Shown: positions 7,522 through 15,412 of the stretch, piece by piece
How positions within the stretch are numbered: position 1 is the stretch's first letter
How the letters are laid out: each line of letters opens with the position of its first letter
Origin: Planctomycetota bacterium
GTDB lineage: Bacteria; Planctomycetota; PUPC01; JACPCR01
Length of the DNA stretch: 24,162 nucleotides
Direction of reading: 5' to 3'
NCBI GenBank assembly: GCA_030740295.1
Contig: JASLXP010000505.1
Location: 1-24,162, forward strand
Program-made: the position numbers and the translations under genes
Notes under the pieces: model-generated
Seen by the model: the letters and a program-made list of their open reading frames with translations, nothing else
What the model was told of the DNA's origin: nothing
The model's database searches: none

Positions 7522-10500
7522 TCACTCCCCCACCTTCAGACGAATCAGCTCCCGCAGCTTTTCATCGATGGTCTGGCAGAACTCACGAAAAGCGGGATAG
7601 GCGTCCGGCTGAATCAGTTGTCCGATCAATGTGATCGATTGATTTATCTTCAAGAGCTTCTTGTCTGCTGATGCTTCGAATTTGAAGTGTCCGTAATCCG
7701 TCTTCAGATCGAGTTTGCCAGGGATGTGCAGGACCTTGGCGTTTTCGGGCAGCACGATCTCGATATTCATGTCCTTTGAAAATGAGTAGAGGAGCTCCAA
7801 CGGGAGTTTGCGTTTGTTCAGCGTGGCGTATCGTTGCATCAGGGCCTCGTGCAGGAGGGTCGGGGCCAGCAGGAGCTGGCCCTGCTGCACGCGTCCGAAG
7901 CGCGGAATGTTGAAGGTGAATTCAGATTTTACCGGGCTTTCGAGGTCGTCAAGTCCGGTGAACTTTGCCTTGGTCACTCGGGTGCTGGGGTGGTAACGGC
8001 GGAAGTTGCCCTCGAAGACGATCCGCTGGCGAGCCCCCCGTTTGTAAGCGTTGCGATAGGCCGGGCAGTGAGTACCGGTGACCTTCAACTGCCCGGCGCC
8101 GGACAGTTCACCTTTGGCGGTGAGCTTGCAGCGCAGCTCGTAATGAAGGTTGTTTTCCTCCGGCTTGGAAAGCGGTGGACGTTCCAGGCCCTTGGTCGCC
8201 TCCGGTGAGACCCGCAAACAAAGCGCGCCGCGATCCATGGCAGGGATCTCGGTCGTGCCGTTGAATTCGGTCGTGCAATCGAGCCAGAGGTCGTGGCCGG
8301 GCACATAACAGATCGCGTGATCGAACGCGGCCAGGGACGCGGGCTCGGCGTGCAGGCCACCCCGCAGTCTCGTGCGGACGAGGACCACTTCCGATTTGAT
8401 GCCGACCTCACGGAGCATGCTGGCGAGGAGCGTCGCCTTGTCTTTGCAGTCCCCGTATTTCCGTGAAAAGACCTGATAGGCCGGATAGGGCAGGTAACCG
8501 TGGATGCCGAATTCCAGTCCCACGTAACGGGTCTTCTTGGAAAGGTAGTGATAGAGCGCGTTGATTTTTTCACGCTCATCTTTTTTGTCCTTAGTGATCT
8601 CGGCCACCGCGGCACGGACGGTTGAATCCAACTGAAACTGATCGCGAATCATGTTCTCATAATACTTTGCCACCTCGTTCCAATTCTGAAAAGAAGAGAC
8701 GTGCACGTAGGGCACGATTGATGACAGCGGCGGCGTCATCGGCTCGCGGGGGATGCCCGCTGTATTGCGTGCGGTCCAGATGTAAGTGTTCCAGTCCGAG
8801 CCGGAGGCCACTTCCGCGGGGGCGACGCCTTCCTGATGGTAATAGAGCTTCTTCGAGGCCGGAGCAATCACGACGAGCCGTTTGAGGCGGACCGGGTGCC
8901 GGCTGCGGAAGAGCTCGACGCGGCCAAAGTGCTCGCCGAAATAATTCCGGCGAGCCACATCACTGACCCGGTAACGCAGCTCGATGGTATCGCCGATCTC
9001 CAGAGTGGGCAGCCGAACGGTCTTGGCCCGGTAATCGTAAAAAGTGTTCTGTTCGCCCTGCACCACCCGGCGTTCGGAGATATCGCCGGAGGTGAACTCG
9101 CGCCCGTCCTTTCGAATCACACGGTAGGACTCAATACGAGCCATCTCTTTGCTCGCGGTGTAATAGACCCGGGGGTAACGCTGGGTCCGAGCACCGCGCT
9201 CGGTGAGGATGCGTGTGACTTTCTGGGTGAACTTGCTGGTCGCACCGTTCGGATGGACCTTGATCACCACGACGTGTGCCAGTTCCACCGCGTTGTCTTC
9301 GTCACGATAGAGGGACTTCTGCAGGTCCTCGCGAGCAAGGTTGTCAGCATCTTCGAGGTAAGGAAGCTCGTAAGGGTCGTCGGTCGCGTAATACTCGAGG
9401 TACTCGCGCAAATTCGGATTCTGGGGATGGATCTCCAGCGACCTCTTCCATGAAGATAGCGCGGCATCGATGTCATCTGCCCGTTTCAGCAAATCGCCGA
9501 GCAATTGCAGCGTGCGGTAATCTTCGGGACAGATCTCCAGGGATTCGCGCAGATCGGCCATGGCCTGCTTGAGCTTGCCGTTATTCGCAAGCAGCAGTGA
9601 GCGCGTGCGCACAACATCCAGGCGCCCTGGATCGACCTCGAGCATCTCCCTGTAAAGGTGGAGGCTCTGACGCAGATCCTGTTTTCCAAGGTGATAGCGA
9701 ATGAGGTAATTACGAACGGTGTTACTCGTCCAGTTCTTTTCGATGAAACGCGCGTATGCCTGTGCGGATTCTTCTTTGTATCCGAGGGTCTGCGCGATCA
9801 CGGCGATCTGGTAATCCACCCACGCCACTTCGGGAAAGCGTTCCTTCAGCGGTTTGAGCATCTGCCAGGCCAGGCCCCGCAGCGGCATATAGGCGTAATC
9901 GTAAGCGAGGACGAGCTCGGCCGGGTAGTAGCTCGGGTCGACCTTAAGCGCCTTCTTTAACAGACGAATGCGTTCTTCCGCATTCCTTCGCTGCCGGTAA
10001 TAGCTCGATAGCCCGTAAAGGGCATGGGCGGAATTCGGATCGGCCTTCAGAGCTTTTTCGAAATAGCTGCGCCGTTTATTGTGGTCCAGGGAAGTCTCGG
10101 CCATCAGCAGAAGCGTCTTCACATCATCGGGCTTCAGCGCAAGGGCTTTCTGATAGGCGGCGTGGTGCGCCAGCTCGGAAGTGTCACGGGATTGCTTCAC
10201 CTGCAGGAGGTAGCCCAAAAGCCGCTGCGCACGGAAATCCTTGGGATTGTTTTCAGCATGCGCGGTCATGGCCTTCGTCGCGGACGCCACATCGGGAGCT
10301 TCGCCGGCACCCTCACTTCGTTCGAATTTCTGCTCTTTCAATTGTTCCGCACTGATGATTTTGAAGCCGGAGACTGGGCTGCCATCCGGCTTGGTCAGCC
10401 GCAGACGAAAGCCCCAGTTGCCGTCTTTCTGGCAGACTTTGACCAGGATGTAATTGAACCCCTTCTGAAGATTGGCGCCGATGACATCCTGATCGAAACC

Positions 10501-11193
10501 GGGCGGGCGATAGGCCGAATTGGAAAGAACCTGATGGCCGTTGAGCCAGACCTTAATCGCATCATCCGAACCAATCCGAATGGCGACTGGCTGGTCTTTA
10601 TCGCTCTGCACGCCGGCCAATGCGAACGCGCAGACCTGAAGGTTGGGCCGGAAGACAGTGGCCAGATTCTGGTAACCGAAACCGTTAATCGGCGGAAACG
10701 GCCGCCACCGAACATCACGCTCGCGGCCCTTGTATGTGCTTTTCAGCTCGATCTCTTTTTCAGGCGGATAAGGTCGCTCGAAGCCGCCTTTACCTTCATT
10801 ATCAAACGGCCCGATCACCCACCAGTCCTTGATGAATCCCAGCCGCTTGAGTCTTGCCTTGACGGCCTTCCTCTGATGGCTGTCCCTCTCCAGGTTGGCC
10901 TGAAACCATTCCACATGTCCCTTGAGAACCGGGTGTGCCTTCTCGGATTTCAGTATGAGCTCGTGCAGCTCAACGAGCGCGTCCGGCCGGCTCAGCCGAC
11001 TGCGGAGATGAAAGCATTCGTAGGCAAGAACCACGCTCCGAGGCTGCGCCTGAAGGTCGATCAGCTCACGACGTGCGCGGGCGAATTCCTTGTCGAAATA
11101 AGTCTCCTCTGCAAGGCATAACCCCGACAGTAGAAAACCAAATAAGAACAAAAGCCGCCCGCCCTGAACAGGCATTCGGACCCTGAATTTCAT
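7522..11193 (-). CDS. Exported TPR / DUF3857 / transglutaminase-fold protein
   Basis: A 1223-residue protein, starting at the ATG at 11193, where a signal peptide begins (MKFRVRMPVQGGRLLFLFGF, likely cleavage after LA in GLCLA). The frame stays open 18 codons further upstream, but that extension (DSPPDATSKQKGYAL) would bury the signal. Residues about 120-300 hold a PA14- or galactose-binding-like beta domain (IRIGSDDAIKVWLNGHQVL). About 330-600 are TPR-type helical repeats. DUF3857 starts near 640 (HVVVIKVHPNG). A transglutaminase core follows with the complete Cys-His-Asp triad: C916 in YGDCKDKA, H959 in FDHAI and D972 in WLDCT. Such proteins are found in the envelope of Bacteroidetes and PVC bacteria and are presumed to act on proteins or peptides as proteases or crosslinkers; the substrate is unknown. 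The next upstream gene ends 246 bases away across a palindromic repeat. Confidence 0.92.
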   Translation of the reverse strand: MKFRVRMPVQGGRLLFLFGFLLSGLCLAEETYFDKEFARARRELIDLQAQPRSVVLAYECFHLRSRLSRPDALVELHELILKSEKAHPVLKGHVEWFQANLERDSHQRKAVKARLKRLGFIKDWWVIGPFDNEGKGGFERPYPPEKEIELKSTYKGRERDVRWRPFPPINGFGYQNLATVFRPNLQVCAFALAGVQSDKDQPVAIRIGSDDAIKVWLNGHQVLSNSAYRPPGFDQDVIGANLQKGFNYILVKVCQKDGNWGFRLRLTKPDGSPVSGFKIISAEQLKEQKFERSEGAGEAPDVASATKAMTAHAENNPKDFRAQRLLGYLLQVKQSRDTSELAHHAAYQKALALKPDDVKTLLLMAETSLDHNKRRSYFEKALKADPNSAHALYGLSSYYRQRRNAEERIRLLKKALKVDPSYYPAELVLAYDYAYMPLRGLAWQMLKPLKERFPEVAWVDYQIAVIAQTLGYKEESAQAYARFIEKNWTSNTVRNYLIRYHLGKQDLRQSLHLYREMLEVDPGRLDVVRTRSLLLANNGKLKQAMADLRESLEICPEDYRTLQLLGDLLKRADDIDAALSSWKRSLEIHPQNPNLREYLEYYATDDPYELPYLEDADNLAREDLQKSLYRDEDNAVELAHVVVIKVHPNGATSKFTQKVTRILTERGARTQRYPRVYYTASKEMARIESYRVIRKDGREFTSGDISERRVVQGEQNTFYDYRAKTVRLPTLEIGDTIELRYRVSDVARRNYFGEHFGRVELFRSRHPVRLKRLVVIAPASKKLYYHQEGVAPAEVASGSDWNTYIWTARNTAGIPREPMTPPLSSIVPYVHVSSFQNWNEVAKYYENMIRDQFQLDSTVRAAVAEITKDKKDEREKINALYHYLSKKTRYVGLEFGIHGYLPYPAYQVFSRKYGDCKDKATLLASMLREVGIKSEVVLVRTRLRGGLHAEPASLAAFDHAICYVPGHDLWLDCTTEFNGTTEIPAMDRGALCLRVSPEATKGLERPPLSKPEENNLHYELRCKLTAKGELSGAGQLKVTGTHCPAYRNAYKRGARQRIVFEGNFRRYHPSTRVTKAKFTGLDDLESPVKSEFTFNIPRFGRVQQGQLLLAPTLLHEALMQRYATLNKRKLPLELLYSFSKDMNIEIVLPENAKVLHIPGKLDLKTDYGHFKFEASADKKLLKINQSITLIGQLIQPDAYPAFREFCQTIDEKLRELIRLKVGE

Positions 11194-11203
11194 CAATGCG
11201 TAG

Positions 11204-11210
11204 CCTTTCT
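11204..11210 (-). promoter_or_regulatory. Ribosome binding site supporting the internal start at 11193
   Basis: AGAAAGG on the minus strand, ten bases before the ATG at 11193. The spacing is slightly long and the match moderate, but it agrees with the signal-peptide position and favours this start over 11247. Confidence 0.45.
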
Positions 11211-11281
11211 GTTTGGATGTCGCGTCAGGTGGGGAGTCTAGCTGCAAGGACTTGGGCGTTCAAGGGAGGAGGGGGAGAGGG

Positions 11282-11442
11282 GAGGAGGTGAATGGTGAAT
11301 AGTGAATGGTGAATGGTTGAGGAGGTGAATGCGTAATACGTAAGGTGCCGAGAGGTGGCACCACTCCAAAACCCAGCACTCCAAAACTCCACCATTCACC
11401 ATTCACGATTCACCGTTCACCATTACACCAATCACCTCCTCA
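11282..11442. repeat. Palindromic intergenic element made of 7-bp GTGAATG / CATTCAC units
   Basis: The left arm has four tandem 7-mers (GTGAATG, one as GTGAATA) at 11288-11315. They are flanked by two copies of GAGGAGGTGAATG, at 11282-11294 and 11319-11331. The right arm has four units of the complement (CATTCAC, CATTCAC, GATTCAC, CGTTCAC) at 11393-11420, followed by TCACCTCCTC, complementary to the start of the left arm. Between the arms are a perfect 6-bp hairpin, GGTGCC/GGCACC, at 11344-11362, and two copies of CACTCCAAAAC 15 bases apart, at 11362 and 11377. The right end reaches the stop codon of the barrel gene at 11440-11442. It could fold into one long imperfect hairpin. There is no coding content. 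It may be a dispersed palindromic repeat, and it may also stop transcription of the barrel gene. Confidence 0.8.
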
Positions 11443-12624
11443 GAACACATACCCCAGACCGAGAAAGACCTGCACGCCTTCTTCACCGATGCCGATGTCC
11501 ATGGCGCCCACCACATCCGGGCGGGTGAGGCCGCGCAGGCCCAGCCCGATGACTGGTTTGATGTCGTCTATCTGGAGACGGCCGTAATCTGCGGCTACGA
11601 TTCCAACGTCTATAAACGGTGAGACTTCGAACTCAGCATCCAGGCCGAAGACGTGGCGTCTGTGGACGATGAACCGCTGTTCGAGATTGAACAGCACTCG
11701 GACTCGATCGGTGATGCGGTCAGCACCGTATGCGCGAAGTGTTTCAGAGCCGCCGAGGGCGGGGAGCTCGAAAAAGGGGATATTATCTCCAGCCACAGCC
11801 TCAGTGTTCAGGCGCACAGCGGTCACTCGGTCCGGCGAGCCCCAGGAGTGAAAGAGACGGAAATCCAGGGCCACCTTTTCGTAATCCACCTGGCCGAAAA
11901 GTTCGTCGATCGCAAACGTGCCCGACAGTTTCGCAAGGATGCCTTCCGAAGGGATATTTCCGTTGTCCCGTCCATCAAAAGTCAACGCTGCCTCATGTGT
12001 CCATACCTGGGCCCCGTTTGTGCCAGATACATTGCTGAATGTTTGGCGAGTATCCGGCAGGTCGTTCAGGAGTCCCCGTTCCACGTCCATCAGTCGAAAC
12101 TTTTCAGAAAAATCGATTCTGAATTTCGAGAAGAGATAGGCGCCGATGGTCGCCTCCATTCTGAGCTGATCTCGGGAGAAGTTTGATTCCGCGCTTTCCC
12201 TGGTATCCGGGCCGATACCGTAAAAGCGGGCAAAGCCGTCCTGAGAGTACTCGATGCGTCCGCCGATCAGGTAACGGCTACCGGCATATCCGCGATCCAC
12301 GTAATCGAAGACAAACCGCATGTTGTTCTCCTGGCTCATCGAGGCGATAAGCTCCATCTCTGCCTCATCCGCGGGGTAATCGAAAAGGCGGAATGTGCCC
12401 GTGACGCCAGCTTCCTTATTGTAATTGAGCGAAGGTGCGTAGATGCGGCGGACCTCGCCCTTCACATTCTTCATCATCCAGACGGGTAGAATGCCGAACG
12501 TCTCGCCTTCGTTCGGGTCAGTATTTATGTCAGGCAGGATGAGTAGTGACCGCTTCTGCGCCGGCGTTTCAGATTCGGCAGCGGAGCAAGATATGAGAAG
12601 CGAAACCCAAAGGGTGCGGAGCAT
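11440..12624 (-). CDS. BamA/TamA-type outer-membrane beta-barrel without POTRA domains
   Basis: A 394-residue protein with an N-terminal export signal (MLRTLWVSLLISCSAAES). The LISC at 10-13 also fits a lipobox, so lipoprotein processing cannot be excluded. The rest is dominated by alternating beta strands. Family marks are FYGIGPDTRE at 134-143, TFDGRDNGNIPSEG at 215-228, the lid-loop motif GGSETLRAYGADR at 291-303, and an aromatic C-terminal residue (LGLGYVF) as in barrel proteins recognised by the Bam machinery. At under 400 residues there is no room for the POTRA repeats of true BamA or TamA, so this is a barrel-only surface-antigen-family member, perhaps a porin, lipase-associated barrel or passenger transporter. 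No clear ribosome binding site precedes the start, although the ATG opens directly on the signal sequence. The stop lies inside the palindromic element. Confidence 0.87.
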   Translation of the reverse strand: MLRTLWVSLLISCSAAESETPAQKRSLLILPDINTDPNEGETFGILPVWMMKNVKGEVRRIYAPSLNYNKEAGVTGTFRLFDYPADEAEMELIASMSQENNMRFVFDYVDRGYAGSRYLIGGRIEYSQDGFARFYGIGPDTRESAESNFSRDQLRMEATIGAYLFSKFRIDFSEKFRLMDVERGLLNDLPDTRQTFSNVSGTNGAQVWTHEAALTFDGRDNGNIPSEGILAKLSGTFAIDELFGQVDYEKVALDFRLFHSWGSPDRVTAVRLNTEAVAGDNIPFFELPALGGSETLRAYGADRITDRVRVLFNLEQRFIVHRRHVFGLDAEFEVSPFIDVGIVAADYGRLQIDDIKPVIGLGLRGLTRPDVVGAMDIGIGEEGVQVFLGLGYVF

Positions 12625-12790
12625 ATGGCGGCGCGAATCTCAGAAAGTGTACGGACCTGGCCTGAGCGAAACCGAAGCTCGTTTACTTTTCGGGCATCCT
12701 GCCTTTGAGGTTGGAAGGATGACGCAACAGAGCGTGGCTACGCCTGCTCCGCGCCGGGCGGAGGGGCAAGACTTTAATGGAAAACCGGGT
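12625..12790. other. Gap between kinase and barrel genes with a GC-rich hairpin
   Basis: This 166-bp gap lies upstream of the barrel gene and downstream of the kinase gene. The only clear structure is CTCCGC (12747-12752) / GCGGAG (12758-12763) with a five-base loop, about 30 bases past the kinase stop. It may attenuate or end the kinase transcript, but no T-tract follows. Any promoter for the barrel gene should lie between it and 12624; none is obvious. Confidence 0.35.
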
Positions 12791-13684
12791 TCAGATCTGC
12801 TTGAAATCGCGTTCAAGCAGTGGCTCGAGTGAACGCATCAGTTCCAGGCCATGCCCGATGCGGGAGCGCCGGCTGTTGTGGAGGCATTGCATGACCACAG
12901 TGCTGAGATCATCCGGAACCCTGGGATTGAGTTCGTTAAGTTGGCGAAAATGGCTGGTGATGACTTTTTCGGCGCGGTTGCTGGCATCCTGCGCGCTGAT
13001 CCTCATCTCACCGGAGAAGAGCTCATACATGATGATGCCAAAAGAAAAAATGTCCGACGCAGGGGTCGGTTCCCAGCCGCGGGTCTGTTCGGGGGACATG
13101 TATTTCGGCGTTCCCGACCTTGGAGGAACTTTGCGCAGGCCCCTGATCTCTTCCGTGTAGGAAAACCCAAAATCAGTAATAACCGGGCGAGAGCCATCAA
13201 AAAGGACGTTGCTCGGCTTGAGGTCACGATGAATGATCTTCTGCCGATGCAGGTAGTTCAGGCCCTTGGTGACCTGGTAGCAGATGTCAATGAGCTGACG
13301 ATACGAGTAATCGTCGCGATTGCGGATGACGTCGGAGAGACTGCCGTCCCCGAGGAACTCCATCAAGAGAAAAGACTCATCCTCATGATCGGCCATCCCG
13401 TAGATTCGAACGACGTTCGGGTGATCCATAATCTGGCCAAAAGTCTCTTCACGTTTGAGACTGCTGAGACAGTTCTTGCGCACTTCCGCACTCCTGCCTG
13501 CCCTGGGTGAGAGATGTTTGAGAGCAAGTGTTTTGCCTGTGCTCTTAACGATACCTTTCGAGACCGCTCTGGTACTGCCATAGTAGAGTGGCTCAGTGAT
13601 CTCACAGTCTGTGAGATCGACCTCTGCTCCATCCACAACAGGAACTATCTTCTGGAATCTGGTAAGGAGTCTCTTTATCGGCAC
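12791..13684 (-). CDS. Hanks-type Ser/Thr protein kinase, soluble
   Basis: A 297-residue kinase that is essentially only the catalytic domain. Visible motifs in order: ATP-anchoring lysine K56 in TLALKHL, a helix-C glutamate at 79 or 80, catalytic loop HRDLKPSN with D154, DFG at 171-173, activation-loop end SGTPKYMSPEQ (SPE in place of APE), and D211 in ASDIFSFG. All residues needed for phosphotransfer are present. The glycine-rich loop is degenerate (LYYGSTRAVSKG, not GxGxxG). No transmembrane helix or sensor domain follows, so it is likely cytosolic, with any sensing done by a partner. The start is GTG at 13684, supported by AAGGAA six bases upstream. It precedes the barrel gene in the same direction, but with a 166-bp gap. 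The target is unknown. Confidence 0.93.
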   Translation of the reverse strand: MPIKRLLTRFQKIVPVVDGAEVDLTDCEITEPLYYGSTRAVSKGIVKSTGKTLALKHLSPRAGRSAEVRKNCLSSLKREETFGQIMDHPNVVRIYGMADHEDESFLLMEFLGDGSLSDVIRNRDDYSYRQLIDICYQVTKGLNYLHRQKIIHRDLKPSNVLFDGSRPVITDFGFSYTEEIRGLRKVPPRSGTPKYMSPEQTRGWEPTPASDIFSFGIIMYELFSGEMRISAQDASNRAEKVITSHFRQLNELNPRVPDDLSTVVMQCLHNSRRSRIGHGLELMRSLEPLLERDFKQI

Positions 13685-13931
13685 CTGAGGTTCCTTATGA
13701 ACCGTTCTGATCGCCTTCAGGCGGTTGCGACACAGCGTCCTGCTGGCATGCGCTATCAGATCCAGTTCTGCGTTGGAGACTGGCAGGCAATCTCACCATC
13801 GTCATGAGACATGCCGCTCGAAAAGGGGGCGAGGAATCATACATCTCGAAGCATGGGCTGCCAAAGGGTGCCAGGGGATTTGCTCGTAGTGGCCCGCACT
13901 GTATGTGTTTGGCTTATTGTCCCCAGCCAAA
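13685..13931. other. Gap between the membrane-protein gene and the kinase gene
   Basis: This 247-bp gap holds the kinase ribosome binding site at its left end. It must hold the end of the catabolic transcript and probably the kinase promoter. I see no convincing promoter, terminator or gene in it. Confidence 0.4.
13691..13696 (-). promoter_or_regulatory. Ribosome binding site deciding a GTG start
   Basis: AAGGAA on the minus strand, six bases before the GTG at 13684. It favours this GTG as the kinase start although it is not an ATG. Confidence 0.6.
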
Positions 13932-14330
13932 TCAGTCCCTTGTCTGCAGGACGAGAATAGCGATGCACACGGCGAAGATGATCGGCGCCTCGCTCAGGAT
14001 CCAGGAGAGCGGCATGGGAAGGGACAAGTCCACAACAAGCAGGACCACGCCCAGCACGAGACCCGACCAGGCCAGGTATGTGATGATTGCGGCATAGCGT
14101 TGGACGTCTCTCGCAACGACCCAGAGGAGCCCACCGAGTATGGCGTAGAAGGCCGACAGGGACCGGGCGAGATAATCGACGATGACGCCTTCCGGGTAAG
14201 GGCCTAGCCCCAACCACTGGTGAATGGCGGCCATCCAGGCCCGTGGCAGAAACACAGCAAAAATGGCCAGCCCAGTTACCACGCCAGTGACTCGCAGTAC
14301 CGCTTTGAGGATTTGCTCGGGTTTCGTCAT
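13932..14330 (-). CDS. Small four-helix membrane protein of unknown function
   Basis: A 132-residue protein with four predicted membrane segments, at about 10-30, 55-73, 79-100 and 108-128. They are separated by short loops, including LGLGPYPEG after the first helix and ARDVQRYA between the second and third. There are no cysteine pairs, charged pore motifs or catalytic signatures that I can recognise. Its ATG overlaps the stop of the UroD-like gene (ATGA at 14327-14330), so it is translated as the last gene of the isomerase-UroD-membrane trio. Tight coupling suggests a role with the UroD-like protein, for example membrane anchoring, but this is inference. It is too small to be a complete transporter of a known large family. 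Confidence 0.82.
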   Translation of the reverse strand: MTKPEQILKAVLRVTGVVTGLAIFAVFLPRAWMAAIHQWLGLGPYPEGVIVDYLARSLSAFYAILGGLLWVVARDVQRYAAIITYLAWSGLVLGVVLLVVDLSLPMPLSWILSEAPIIFAVCIAILVLQTRD

Positions 14331-15412
14331 GAATTGATACCCAGCAATTCCTTTTTGCGTTCCCAGTAGTAGGCGAAGTTTTCGTAGGGCACGTCGTGTG
14401 GGATGGAGTGGTCCAAGTGAGGGATGAATCCGCCCTGGCCGGCCAAAGGCATCTTTGCTTCGAGCTCCCGGTCGATTGCAGCCTTGTCCCGGGCCAGGAC
14501 GCGCTTGTCGATGTTGCCCGTCATCAGGAGTTCTTCACCAAATTGCTGGCGCAATTTGACCGCGTCCATGCCGGCCGCGACTTCGAGGGGATACATGCCG
14601 TTGATGCCCGCTTCGAGCCAGAGCGGGATCAATTCTTCAATGTTGCCGTCGCTGTCGACGAAGATGGCTTCGATGCCCACGCTACGTGCGACGAGCGTCA
14701 TGCGGCGATAGCGCGGCGCCATGAACTCCCGAAACATTGCCGGCGAAATCAGGGAACCGCCCCGGTAACACATGTCCTCCCAGAAATAGACGGTAGTGAC
14801 AGGAGCGTCTCGCAGCGTTCGAGGGAGGAGAGTCTCCACGAGCACGGTAATCGTCTCCATCATGTCGTGCACAAGATCGGGCTCATCATGAAGAGCGTAA
14901 AAGGCACGCTCCGGCCCCATCAGTTCGCGGACGAACCCGAAAAGACTCGGTGACCGCGGCCCCTGGAACAGGATCACCGGTTTCACCGCCCACCAACGTT
15001 TACAGCGATCTTCCCAGTCGGATGGAAAACGTTCCGGGTGGTCCGGATCGAAACGCTCCTTCAGCTTTTCCCAGTCTCGAGCGGTCTTCACCGGATACTC
15101 GATGTAGTGGGGCATGGACATCGCGTCCGGGCTTTTGAAGATGCGTCGGACCACTCCCCGGTCGGTCTGCTCGGTCAAGGTCCGGTCGTCTTCTTCGAGT
15201 GTGCGATGCTCGAAACGCGGCAGCATCCAGAGATAGACGCCGGCCGTCAGCTTTGCGTCGCATTCAGAAAACTGAGGCGGATGGACGCCTTCGCCAAGGA
15301 ATTCCTGCTGCCAGCGACGCAGCGTCGATGGCCACGGCCCCCATTCCCACAGCGGCTGCCGGTCCATTGCCTCGAAACGCATGCATGCCTGGAATCGATC
15401 GTTGGGTGTCAT
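14327..15412 (-). CDS. UroD/MtaA-fold protein (uroporphyrinogen decarboxylase family), divergent metal site
   Basis: A 361-residue TIM barrel of the uroporphyrinogen decarboxylase / methylcobamide methyltransferase superfamily, of normal length. The C-terminal half shows the family pattern: MTGNIDKRVLARDKAAID, then GGFIPHLDHSIPHDVPYENF. In corrinoid methyltransferases (MtaA, MtbA) the zinc site is HxC...C. Here the HxCGN position reads FVDSDGN, with Asp 253 and Asp 255, and the late cysteine region reads HLDHS at 332-336. It is therefore probably not a canonical zinc-thiol methyltransferase, though a metal could bind through Asp/His. It also sits among sugar genes, not heme genes, so heme synthesis is unlikely. 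Start and stop both lie in ATGA overlaps with the isomerase and membrane-protein genes. The family is sure; the reaction is open, possibly demethylation or decarboxylation of a sugar-derived compound. Confidence 0.9.
   Translation of the reverse strand: MTPNDRFQACMRFEAMDRQPLWEWGPWPSTLRRWQQEFLGEGVHPPQFSECDAKLTAGVYLWMLPRFEHRTLEEDDRTLTEQTDRGVVRRIFKSPDAMSMPHYIEYPVKTARDWEKLKERFDPDHPERFPSDWEDRCKRWWAVKPVILFQGPRSPSLFGFVRELMGPERAFYALHDEPDLVHDMMETITVLVETLLPRTLRDAPVTTVYFWEDMCYRGGSLISPAMFREFMAPRYRRMTLVARSVGIEAIFVDSDGNIEELIPLWLEAGINGMYPLEVAAGMDAVKLRQQFGEELLMTGNIDKRVLARDKAAIDRELEAKMPLAGQGGFIPHLDHSIPHDVPYENFAYYWERKKELLGINS

Noticed and set aside
10024..11121. Plus-strand open frame of 365 codons
   Set aside because: It is antisense to the N-terminal half of the transglutaminase protein, with no recognisable fold and no ribosome binding site.
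11194..11247. 18-codon extension of the transglutaminase protein
   Set aside because: It would place polar residues before a clear signal peptide that begins at 11193.
11288..11420. Short tandem heptamers as a possible CRISPR array
   Set aside because: The units are 7 bp and contiguous, with no spacers, and are mirrored as an inverted repeat; no cas genes are nearby.
14327..15412. Naming the UroD-like gene hemE
   Set aside because: The sequence shows the divergent DxD and HLDH pattern and the gene sits among sugar genes, so a heme-synthesis role is not supported.
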